The notes below the pieces were generated by a model that worked only from the letters and a program-made list of their open reading frames with translations, was not told where the DNA came from and searched no databases. From Isoperla grammatica (lineage: Eukaryota; Arthropoda; Insecta; Plecoptera; Perlodidae), in assembly GCA_945910005.1 (NCBI GenBank), contig OX246739.1, positions 40,753,625 through 40,817,624 on the forward strand: a DNA stretch of 64,000 nt, in the 5' to 3' direction. The translations under genes were made by a program, and so were the position numbers. Positions 1-10,936 of this stretch are shown here, one piece after another (within the stretch, counting starts at the first letter, position 1; every line of letters begins with the position of its first letter).

Positions 1-570
1 TCGCAACCCCTGCCGTAGTGGTGCTGTCTTCGAGCATGACTGACTGACAACAGCAACTAAGTGCAGTGCCGGTCCAGTCATCACTGCCAGCAACAAATAC
101 AACAGTAAAATGCCACTTCTGTTTTTGAACTTACTTTGAAGTTAAACCAACAATTATATATCTAGCAATAGCTATAGGATTGATCAGCGGGTTTATTTCT
201 TCTTTTTTTTTTTAGAGTAATTTTTAATATTGTTATTTTGTTATAAAAGATTTTTCACTTGATAAGATAACTTATGCAGGCCTCCAGCTCCAAACAGCTG
301 CAACTAGGCCTGGTTCCCTGGGAGAACAGCTGGCCTCTCAGGCTATCAACTTTGTAATATCTACTTGTTTACAATTTTAAGTTGGCAACATGTTTCACCA
401 GTTCAGTACCTATGGATTACTGATTATATGATGGAATTCAGTGCTGTTATTTGGTATGGCGTGATGATTTCGTTGTACCGAAGCCACCCAGTCTAGTACC
501 TGTTTTGACGTATTTACATGAGGTACTGAGTCTACAAATCGTACCCAACCTGAACTCGGTCCTCTGTGTA

Positions 571-989
571 AACTTTGTTACTACCTGTTCACAAATTTAG
601 ACCTGGACTAAATTTATACCAATGCTAACGATATTTATACCTTGTTCACACTACGGCCACTAATAGCAGTTAAGTTAAATTCTTATGTTTATAGGAAGGC
701 AGTGTTAAATGGACCTCTGTTAGCTGTTAACAACGTTCACATTACATTCTTAACGGCAGTTAGTAGCCCAACTTAGTTACTACCTGTTCACAAATTATTT
801 ATACCTGGACTAAATTTTAGTAGGGCTAAGTTTATACCATTGCTAACGATATTTATACCTTAATCACACTACTGCCACTAATAGTAGTTAAGTGATATTC
901 GTATGTTTATAGAAAGGCAGTGTTAAATAGACCACGCTGTTAACTACGTTCAAATTACATTCTTAACATCAGTTAGTAGCGTAACTTCT
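571..989. repeat. Tandem duplication, two units of about 205-215 bp
   Basis: 571-773 and 774-989 align throughout. Both begin with TTACTACCTGTTCACAAA, share GCTAACGATATTTATACC, CCACTAATAG and AAGGCAGTGTTAAAT, and end ACATTCTTAAC--CAGTTAGTAG. They differ by small indels and substitutions. There is no coding potential. Confidence 0.85.
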
Positions 990-1611
990 GTTCTGTTAGT
1001 GGCCATATTGAGACATGCTTTACTGAAATGCAAAAGTATCTCATGTATGTGGGTTTGTGTACACGCGCGCGAATACAATTTTCAGCTTTACGGTTCACGC
1101 AAAATTCCGGCATATTATGTACCCTGTTGTTACTTGATAAAATATGTTGCCCTTTGGTTGGAGACAACATTCCTTGCTCCCGATCTTTAGTCAACATGTT
1201 CCAATTATATCATCAGTGCATCTACTGAATGTGATCAAACTGGTCAACAAGGAAGGAAAAAACAAATAAGAGACTGGCTAAAACATTGAAAAAAAATGGG
1301 CCCCTGTCCCCCCCTTCACACTAAATATAAAATATGTTTACCCGCTTATAAGTTTCAACCTTCGTTCATCATAGTTCAGACGAAACATGAACCAAGGCCC
1401 CACGCAATGCTGTTCCATCATCTGGATGTGGTTTATTCCAAAACCATGTTATTACACATAGGCCTACTGTAATTGTTACCCGTAGATTTTTCACTCAAGC
1501 AAAAAACTTGATCTTGGAAAAAACTGCAATTTCTACAGATATGTAGCTAATGATGGGTGGAATATTATATTAGTCGATTCAAGAACAATTTTGTGTGCCA
1601 AATAAATATAT

Positions 1612-1771
1612 ATGTAACACGTGGTTTTGGGGTATTCGTCCTCGTTCTGTAAAGAGGCTGTTGGCTGGCGGCATCCGTCACAGTGGACGGCGAAACGTCG
1701 TGAAGCAAGGTATGTGAAAGAACAGCCTCTTTACAAAACGTGGACAAATACCCCAAAACCCCATGTTACAT
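1612..1771. mobile_element. Foldback element with 51-bp inverted arms (Penelope-like 3' end?)
   Basis: Arms 1612-1662 and 1721-1771 match at about 46 of 51 positions (ATGTAACA...GTAAAGAGGCTGTT). The 58-bp centre contains a CCGTC/GACGG hairpin directly followed by CGAAACGTC, a motif often seen near the 3' end of Penelope-like retroelements. No target duplication was found. Confidence 0.6.
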
Positions 1772-2904
1772 CTCATTTTGTCTACGAAAATCTACGTCAC
1801 AACATATATATAGGCCTATATATAAACTACAGCAAACACAATAAAAACATCATTAGGTATCCAGAATATTTTATTTATATTTTGTGGTTCGATTATAAAC
1901 GCACACAAATCTTGTTTTTGGGAATGTGATAGTTTCAACAAAGATTTATAGAAACAAACGGCGTACGTTGGTGTTCAAGTTAAGTGGTGTGACGACTGAA
2001 TATAGAGTGTATATGACCAGAGCTTATGCATAGGCTAGTTGAGTGACAAAATATTGCGGTTTGGACAGCCTACTGGCTGGACGACTATATTACTACGTAG
2101 TCACAAATTTTTAGGTCGTTGCCACGGCTCGCCGGTGCAACTCTAATTGCGTAAAATCACCACAAAACGGTGAATATGATTAAAATTTTAATTCGACAAT
2201 GGTGAATCGTAACTTCTATGACATCTTGAACAACAATTAAGTTTACCCTTCTGTTCCCTTGTGTACTATTGATTGAGTTGAGACTGGACAAAATGTATTT
2301 GTGGCGTCATTACTCCGAGTGAGTTCTGTAGTGCGTAAGCTATCTCGTGTCGACTGGTCTCAGCAGCCGCCCCCAAACCATCCATGCCGCCAATTGACCG
2401 CAGCTACTGGAAAGGGTGACTGACCTACAAACAATATCTGTTGATGAAAATATATTATTTATACTTGGATGGATGCGGATTACTCACCGGATCCAGATCT
2501 TACTACTCGATGTCGTCATTACTCTTAACCTGATAATTGTATTTTGAAATGTTTATTTACGCAACGTGGACTCTTTACATGGCAATGTTCCAAGTATATT
2601 ACGAATTGGTTCTAGAACTAACTTAATATAGAACTTGAGGCTAAGGCTAATTGTTTTAAGTTGAAAACTACAATACACAATACAATAATAGTAGGATAAA
2701 TTGCTTAAAGAAGGGTGTTAGTGTTATAGATATGATGAAGTGGGAGAACAGGAACTTGTGAAGACTGTTGAAAGGTGGAAGAGAAATAAATAAAAAAAAA
2801 GGAGATATTCAGTCCCTAGGTTTTGTTCTAGATTATTACCTAATAGCTTATTAACCCTCTATTAGCTGTTTTTAATACTGGGCCCTAATAGCGCAAGACT
2901 CAAT

Positions 2905-3600
2905 TGAAGGGATTGTAACATCACAGGTGGACAAACTATCTCTTGCTAGGCAACATTGTTGTACTGTATCTTTCTTTGATTGGTGCATATTCAATGTTTG
3001 TCCGAAACAAACCACGACCATTTTTGGAATCGAGTCTTGTGCTATTGAGGTGGTTGTGACTAGAGCTGAGCACGTGTCGTGAGTCACGACATGTATCGTG
3101 AGTGTGGACTTAATGGAATAAGTCGTGAGTGATTGTGCAAGATTACGCTTGTCATGTTATCCATTTTGTTAACAATTGAAGATTACATAATCTTTTCTAA
3201 AAAAAAAAACTTTGAAACCATTAGTATTAAACAAAATCTGGTAACAACTTTTCATTTATTGCCATTTGCTTATCAGTCTCACCATGGTCATGTAAATGTA
3301 AATAACATCCATCCCCAAGTTTAAATCGTGACTCGTGCGTGACTGAATATGATGTGTGATATGGCGTGAGTGTGTGTGATTAGAGAATGTTCGCTCGTGA
3401 TCGTGACCCGGCGTGAGTCAAAAGTCACTCACGCACTCACCTCTAGTTGTGACATCACAGGCGGACAAGCATTGTGTTGCTGGGCAACTCCATTGTATCT
3501 TTTTTTGATTGGTGCATATTCAGTGTTGTCCGAAACAAAACACAGCCACATGGCTATTTTTGGAATTGAATCTTATGCTATAAGAGTGTCACAAAATTAA
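2905..3600. repeat. Tandem duplicate of a ~150-bp unit, split by a hAT MITE
   Basis: 2905-3060 and 3446-3595 are copies (ACATCACAGG-GGACAA, GATTGGTGCATATTCA, GTCCGAAACAAA, TTTTTGGAAT). The 385-bp element at 3061-3445 sits exactly at their junction. Confidence 0.85.
3061..3445. mobile_element. hAT-type MITE, 385 bp, with 8-bp target duplication
   Basis: Ends TAGAGCTGAG and CTCACCTCTA are inverted. The identical octamer GTTGTGAC flanks both sides (3053-3060 and 3446-3453). The subterminal sequence is rich in GTGAGT/ACTCAC repeats. No transposase is present. Confidence 0.9.
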
Positions 3601-3964
3601 TTTAAAACTAATAATGTTCGCGTGCTAGTAGAAAATATAGAACATAAACACGATATTTGTATATTGGTTAATCCCTTTCAATACTCTTACTATGAAACTT
3701 GCAAAAATTATTAGCATATGTATTTTGGCTCAAATCTAGTTTAGTAACATGCCAGATAAACTGGCTTTGATAAATTACTTTATTATATTTTTTAAAATTT
3801 TACTAAGTATGAAATAAGCAGTCTTTAGGTTATCATGTCAGTTACCCTTATCAATTTGTGGTATGAAAAATAAGGGAGAAAGAAGGTTATAATTTTCATT
3901 GAGGTTAAGTTCACCTACTTACAACCAGCCCTCAAAAAGTTAGTAGTAAGTCGACTCACCAATA

Positions 3965-4254
3965 CGAATGTACACTTAAAACACAAATAAACACACGAAC
4001 AATAACCACGGTCAAAAAATAAAACACTCACCAGTGCGTAAATTTTCGACAGCGTCCGCTGTCTTCCTCAGACGCGAGGGAACTGAACTCGGTTCCCTCG
4101 CGTCTGAGGAAGACAGCGGACGCTGTCGAAAATTTACGCACTGGTGAGTGTTTTATTTTTTGACCGTGGTTATTGTTCGTGTGTTTATTTGTGTTTTAAT
4201 ACTACTCCCGGTCTAATAGTCTTGGTTCTTATTCATTATACCGAATGTACACTT
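3965..4254. mobile_element. Perfect 108-bp palindromic foldback flanked by 13-bp direct repeats (Penelope-like remnant)
   Basis: 3976-4083 and 4092-4199 are perfect inverted copies around an 8-bp spacer. A 42-bp non-palindromic tail (4200-4241) follows on the right only. CGAATGTACACTT occurs on both sides (3965-3977 and 4242-4254). The sense arm has CTGAGGAAGACAGC, a hairpin, then GCTGTCGAAA. This pattern fits a 5'-truncated retroelement copy with an inverted duplicate of its 3' end, as is common for Penelope-like elements. Confidence 0.75.
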
Positions 4255-4894
4255 GCCAGGGTTGTAGGGGTCTGTGGCACGGCCCCAGCCACCGGAGGCC
4301 AATTAGCCGAAAGAAAAATTTTCGAGTCTAAATTTCGTAAACAAAAAAAGAAAAGATTACTACTCTCTCTAGTACTGTGACAATGTTCATGCCATTAGCG
4401 AAGACTATGAGACATATAAATTCTACTGTGTGTGGGGGCGGGGGAGGACATTCTTTGTCGGTCTGGTTTTGTGTGTGAACAGGCTTACCTACCAACAGAA
4501 ACATCAGACACCATTTACAATGTTATTGTTGCATTTAATTTACCAGTAACTTTTTGTTTTGACATGAAATAGTTACTTGCCAGGAGGCTTTTGTTACTTG
4601 CCAGTGGCGAGCGGGTGAGTGGACGTTTCGAGGCCTGCTTATAACCATCATTAAAGGAAGTAACTTCGTTGCACTGCAAGTCATATCTCGTGGTAATAGG
4701 TCTTCTGCCCAGCTTGATCGGACATCTGGTGGCTAAGTAAACCGAGTTTTAAACTATCGCTGCATGGATCCAGTGCGCCTACACTGCACGCGTACTCCTC
4801 GAGTCAACCTGAGCGGACAGATAAGAAAGTAATCGACTCGCCTTACGAAGCGCTTGGCTCTCGAGACCCAATCGATTCAAACCCCATGTCTGTC

Positions 4895-5275
4895 TTCTAG
4901 GTATGGAGTTTGACGTGAAGCCCAATTGGCATCATCATACTATGCAGTTGCGGAAACGATGCATGTTGTCTGCTACCATTTTAAAAGTTCTCGGTAACAT
5001 GTCATGGGGTGCAATGCTCATCTTTTATGCATATATGAGGCTTTGATAAAATCAAAACTGGATTATAGTTGTGTATACTCTGTGACACGACTCTCAAATT
5101 GCTTGATACCATCCTTCATGGTGGCCTTCGTCTTGAACTTAGTGCATTTCGAACGAGTCCCGTCGTCAGCCTCTATGCTGAAGCGGGAGAGCGAGGAAAC
5201 TACTTGATGGGTGCGTACATCATGAAGATACGAGCAATACCAAAGTATCCCATCTCATCAGAATCTTTTTAACTA
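4895..5275 (+). mobile_element. Relic of a non-LTR retrotransposon RT C-terminal region
   Basis: Two overlapping frames carry halves of a familiar LINE motif block: YEALIKSKLDYSCVYSV (frame at 5004) and LKLLDTILHGGLRLELSAF followed by RTSPVVSLYAEAGE (frame at 5069). The switch near 5090 shows a frameshift. This is the region after the RT domain in jockey/CR1-type LINEs. No endonuclease or catalytic part is present. Confidence 0.75.
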
Positions 5276-8200
5276 CAAATTTGTCGGACATTTTGATAAC
5301 AATCAGTGTGTCTGTTTTTTTTTAAAGTTTGTGTATCTGCATTCAAATACGATGTTGCTATGGTAGTGATAACCGTATTGTGCAGTGGTTTGCAAAGATT
5401 AGTATTTGCCATTCGGAAATTACGGCCTGTTTGGCCAGAATCTCATTGGTGCATGCCAAACTAGCATTGCGTTTAATGTGCTTGTATGTAGTATAGTAGT
5501 AGCCTATATAAATACAATAGGAATTTAAAAATGTATTGACACTTTTTCTATGAGATGATTATATTTAAACTAGTTTCAAGTCAAAAGGAATGTTTGTTTG
5601 TCTCTACTTGTTCCCGATTCAATTCTAATATTTCCTGATGGTGGTGGATGGAAATGCCGTTTTTTTTTACCACTCTCCACCTATGCTTTGTTTGTAAAAC
5701 TAGTGGACGTGGTTTAACTTACTCCACCCATCCCTGGTGGTTGAGTGAGCAAAATGGGGGAATCTGGATTGAATTTTTGTATAGCAACAAATAACAATGG
5801 CAGTGTTCGTGTGGGGAGAAAAGAAATTTTACATTAATTTCTATTCATCATTTTGATCAATACCATCAAAATAACATCAAACTACAATACAAAACATCAG
5901 ATTCAACTGAATATCAGACTTTTTCTGAATAGGCGTTATCATTTGGGTCTGCCGTAAACTCAAAAGTCAAGTTAGCCTAGGCTACAACAACATACAGCAT
6001 GATTAAATCATCGCATTCATTTGTCTGGGTGGTAGAGACTCAACTATTTCTACTATTACTGTCACACAACCTTCACTGATTGAAACCAAATGAAACAAAA
6101 GGTGGACATTCACACAAACCTGATATTTGACACACATCTATATACAGAGTATTATTTATGTTATGTCTGGATGCAAGATTGCTGCATTTTAACAGCTTGG
6201 AGTCTGATAATTTATCGTGGGTTGAAGCTCGAGAGAGGGATTTGCTCAACAGTATGCACTCGTGTTTAAAAAACAAGTTCTGCAGCTCTGGCTTGGAGTG
6301 AGTTTTTTTGTTACTATTATAAACTGCCAATGTAGGGAAGTTTAATTATATCTATAACATGACGTATTACCTGGATTTTTTATTATAAATAAAGTTCATT
6401 TGCAAAAACTTTTTAATATAAATTTATGTAAAAGCTTAATGTAAATGCACTGTACTTCCTAGCACTCAGTACTAGAAATTAGCAAGTAGTACTGGACCGT
6501 CCTTGGAACTTTTTGTGTTAAAAGTTCTTTCAATTAAAACGGGAATGCATTCCTTTAAAAGTTCCTACTCAACACTGGTATAGACCTACCTCAAACGATG
6601 TATCGTGTACAAAACCACCATTCAATAATTCACAAAAGTTTCAAAGGTTTTTCGTTACTGGGTAGTTGATAATTAGTTGTAATTTATTTAACATTACATT
6701 ACCAATAACAACCTTAATGTTGAAAACATTTGTAATTTTTTAAAATCTAGTTTTACAACCAAGCTACCTGAATAGAAGTTTAATGAAGTGGTGAATTGAT
6801 TTTACACTGACAATGGCATTAAAATTTAATGAAAGCTAAATTTATAATAATCTGAAAAATAACACATTTGGCTGTAGAATCATGTAGACCACTATCAACA
6901 TTTTTTATATCGCAATGAAGGTTATAGTCGATACTCAATACTGTTGATATCAATCCAGTGGTTTATGATTAATACTACTAGCGGTGTGACATCACTTCTG
7001 GGTCTTCTTGGTTGACTGCTCTCCATGCTTGTTCACAGCAAGGTTAAATCAAGTGGAGCCTTGCTTTGCTTAAGATGAGTGTGCAGTGGTAAGAGAGAAA
7101 TAAAGTGTTTAGATATGTTTAATTAAAGACGAATTTGAGATGTGCTATGGTGAATGTGCAAAATTCAAACCTAAAGGGAATTATCATCAGACACATACTT
7201 CTCAGAGTACCTAAAAATAATAGATCCTTATTAAAAATAACGTGGATGTAATTTTTATGTCTGAGAAGTTCACAGTTCCAATTCGGTAAGCACTTAAAAG
7301 TTAGAAATTTTTATCTTCCCGCTTCTTCATTGTGAAACGATTCATGACGTCAATTGTTGGTAAATGACACATTTTATGAATTTATTTAAGTTCCTTAGAA
7401 TTTCCAACTCTCTCCCTTGTTGTTGATCGATGTTTTATTATACCATAATATTGAACGTTGCCGTTAGAATTAATTTTCAAGAGTCATTATTAAACATTTT
7501 AGTTACAAATTTGATATAAAACGGGCTATTGTTAGTGATATTATCTGCAAAACGGAGTTTCTTGATATGATTGGTCGGTTGCGATCCAAACGTTTGACGT
7601 AATTCCCCGTTTGTCCTACCGTACCTCGTTGAGTGAAAGTTTCGGGTGATGGTTATTAATGGTGAAATCTATACCAAAACACACACAAATTAATGTGGTT
7701 CTATATAGCTAATGGTATTGAACTTGATGGAATTACAAAAAAAAAACTGAAGTAGGTGCCATTTATGGCACAAAACCTTCAACATAATTGTAATGGAAAA
7801 TGGTGACAATTTCTTTAAATCTTATCAGAGTTTAATTTTTAGCATGCGTACATGCAACCCTGCAAGAATCCCATCAAGATCAACTCGCATTTCGAAATTT
7901 CGACTCGCGTGGTTAGGGCCTGGGGCATATTCCCCACCCAAATTTTCACTTTTTGATTTTGGAATGCCTATAAACATGTAACTACAGTGAGTCATTTATA
8001 CTGTAATTATATACTGTCATTTTTGTATTGTATTGTATACTGTAATTGTATACTGTCATTTATACTGTATTAACTTGTCTATTACTAGGCTGTCTACTTT
8101 GACCTATGAGCAATCTTGCATCGATGGTCATGGTCAATTTTTTGGTCATGTGCATGGATCCGAAACTGGTGATCACTAGTTTTGGATCCATCTTCATAAC

Positions 8201-8404
8201 CAAAGTTCTAGTTATTATTAGGAAAACGCTCGTGTGTCGCTTCTTCGTGACTGGAGTAAAATAATTTTAAACACATAATCAAACCAAGAGTTTAATTTTT
8301 TTTTGCACATTGTCTTCTTGTTACACACCTTAACTTTACTTCCCATATTTATTTAGATAACATTTAAATAACCTGTAAATTCACCATCTGTAGGTTGACG
8401 ATTT
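5276..8404. other. Non-coding stretch, nothing else recognised
   Basis: AT-rich sequence with short homopolymers and TA/GTA-rich low-complexity runs at 7990-8060. Apart from the candidate exon at 6148-6297, I see no gene, RNA or bounded repeat. Confidence 0.5.
6148..6297 (+). other. Candidate orphan exon (unidentified)
   Basis: A 150-bp stretch lies between an acceptor-like TATATACAG and a donor-like GGA|gtgagt. It is open in one frame, encoding LLHFNSLESDNLSWVEARER, then DLLNSMHSCLKNKFCSSG. Codon choice looks more gene-like than the surroundings. I recognise no family. It could be an exon of an unseen gene, an upstream exon of RBM12, or chance. Confidence 0.25.
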
Positions 8405-8412
8405 CTTTTAGC

Positions 8413-9661
8413 CAGGGGCAGATTTAAGAAAAGGGGCCCGGTCGGCATTGACGATTGTAGTAATTACGTGTAGATGAGGTAGCGCGGAAAAGCAGGGGTC
8501 TGGGGCGACGCCCCAGCCGCCGGAAACAATTTCAATAAGGGCGAACATATTTTTGGTACTGTAATAAGTTGGATGGCCTCAAACGTGTTAAGCTATTTTG
8601 TAAAAGGAACCTTGTTTGTGGAAAACTTTCCCCCAAAAAATAATGAATTTTACTGTCCCCATTTTCGCTTGAAGTAGCTATGAGACTAAATCGACGCCGG
8701 TGTTAGTAGTTTGGTTTTCAAAATTAAGATTAAGTTCTTCTTGAGAATTAATGTTCGTGACGTCACTAGACGATTCGGACATGTTTTTTTGCACTGTGGG
8801 GAGAGTAGACCAGACCAGAACAGAGATTTTTTAATATCAATCGACGTTTCATCGGGTTTACTTACTTCACACCAACACGTGCTGATATAATCGCACTCGA
8901 ACATACCTTCCTCTCAGCAAAAAATGCTAATTTTGTTTGTTTAGGGTCGCTGCCCGCACTCGATAAAAGAGAACGTTACCTAACTTTATATTTCTGACAG
9001 CCTGGTTTTATGTTTGTATTTGTTGTTCTCGCTCATGTCTAAACACAACTGAACTTGCTAGCTATTGCAAAATTTCAATACCACATACTAGAATAAAATA
9101 TATGTAACATAACAATTCAAACTAACAAACAAAAGGAATAAAACGAAAAGTGTCCCACAGAATAACGCTCACACACTCGCACACACTAAAGCACAATATT
9201 TTGCAAGAATTCTTGATTTCCGTCACTTGCCAAATTTTGTAATACAACTGAGCTACGAACACGTGTTTCAATTGCCACCCCCACCCGACCCCCCCATTGG
9301 CCACCTACATAACTAACTGATTTTCCTTGAACTTTGAAATATGCGCATCCACTTTTATGTTTACGAAGCGTTGTTTCTCAGAACGGTGTAAATCTGTTTT
9401 GAACGTGACAACATCATGTCTAGCTGTCCCTACCCTAACAACCTCTCCTTATTGTGAAAGGTCCACACTAAACTCTTCAGATAATTTATGACAATTGTAG
9501 CTTCGTTTCCCTTTCATTGGCAATTTCAACAAGTATAGGCTGAGTAGACGACAACTACATAAAGTTATGATTATCATGCAATGGAGGTCTGGAGGGGGCC
9601 CCGACCGGGCCGGGGCCCGGTCGGCATTCGCCGACCTCGCCGCCCGTTAAATCCGCCCCTG
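8413..9661. mobile_element. hAT-type non-autonomous element, 1249 bp, with 8-bp target duplication
   Basis: Ends CAGGGGCAGATTTAA and TTAAATCCGCCCCTG are inverted. CTTTTAGC flanks both sides (8405-8412 and 9662-9669). Subterminal GGGGCCCGGTCGGCATT appears at both ends, extending the inverted similarity. The interior is without a transposase frame. Confidence 0.92.
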
Positions 9662-9669
9662 CTTTTAGC

Positions 9670-10780
9670 CCTTTCAGCATGAAGCAACCCATTTTTGTTC
9701 TGAAAGAGACAGTGTCAATGTGAATTGACATTCAAGTCAAGCGATCCATCGGTATTAATGTTAATGCAAATGTAACATCATGGGACTGTGGAAAAATAAT
9801 AATTTTGAATGGTTACTGCTGGTATTGATGTTAAATTATTTAGTTAAGTTATATATCTGGGAAGACTTCAATTACCGGTACATAGTGATACTTCACGGGC
9901 TATGTATGGGTGCAGCTTTTTTTATTGCTACTTCTTTCTGCTCACCACATCCACCCTCGACATTTTTTCATCCCGCCGGGAGTTCATGACTAACGCCAAA
10001 CCTCTTGTGTGACTTGTAGCCATGTAGTTTTTTTTTTTTTTTTTTTTTTCTCCTCTCTTATGTTTTTTGTCATGTTAAAACATTCTTCTGTTTTTACTAT
10101 TATAATTATTCATTACCCCATGTTTCGTACACATGTTATCACGTATTGTTAGTTAATATGTTAGTTTAGTTAATTAAGTTAGTTTTAGGTAGCTTAGTAA
10201 TATTATTACGTTTACACGCACAATGTAAAATGGCCTATGGCTGTATTTGTGTCCTATCAAATAAATAAATAAGTACTACTTCTAGTACTACAACTACTGA
10301 TATAGGCCTACTCTACTACTACTACTATACTTCTACGAAATACGAAACATATGTGTTATTAAATCGTCTATGACTTACTTCACTGATCATAGGCCTACTT
10401 GAATGTGTAATGTACTACAGTAAATGGGTTTGAACTTGGAAGTGCCGTTATAACTTTCCATTGTTGAGACAAAGGAGCTAGCTGATGTTGTCGGCTACAT
10501 CATATGTGTGCTTGTATGCTTTGACCTCTGGAGATGGACATTTCAATCAATGCGACAATCCATAACGGCCAAGAAGTTAATAAGTGTTTGGTTTAAGAAG
10601 GATCATTTAATTAATAGTTGAAGTTAATAAACAGAATGTGCCTATTGAAACATAACACATGACCAGATATGGATGCACATTAAGACCAGAGAAGAAAAGA
10701 GTTTATTTCAGAACACTGCCATCATTGGGATTGCCGTTGCGGTGCTGCCATGTAAGCTGGATCTCTCGCCTATGTTCCAG
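9670..10780. other. Upstream region of RBM12
   Basis: It contains a 22-nt T run (10028-10049), AATAAATAAATAA-like runs and CTACTA repeats (~10274-10330). The promoter and non-coding first exon of RBM12 presumably lie here or farther upstream, but no TATA box or initiator could be justified. Confidence 0.4.
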
Positions 10781-10936
10781 CAGTAACTGAACGATGAGCG
10801 TCATTATCCGGCTACAGAACTTGCCATGGTCGGCCAATGCTCTCGACATCCGGCAGTACTTTCAAGGACTCTCCATTCCGGAGGGCGGAGTGCACATAGT
10901 GGGGGGAGAACAGGGTGATGCCTTCATTGCATTCAG
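10781..10936 (+). CDS. RBM12: RBM12 coding exon 1 (start codon, first half of RRM1)
   Basis: The acceptor TTCCAG ends at 10780, so 10781-10793 is 5' UTR and the ATG is at 10794. The exon encodes about 47 residues from MSVIIRLQNLPW to DAFIAF, and the donor is gtacag. It leaves two bases (AG) for the next exon. The match to the RBM12 N-terminus (IRLQ-LP, DIR-FF-GL-IP-GGVHIVGGE) is strong. Confidence 0.93.

Noticed and set aside
4103..4140. Functional hammerhead ribozyme in the palindrome
   Set aside because: The core order is suggestive, but an extra A precedes stem II and no convincing stem III plus cleavage site was found, so it is reported only as motif-like.
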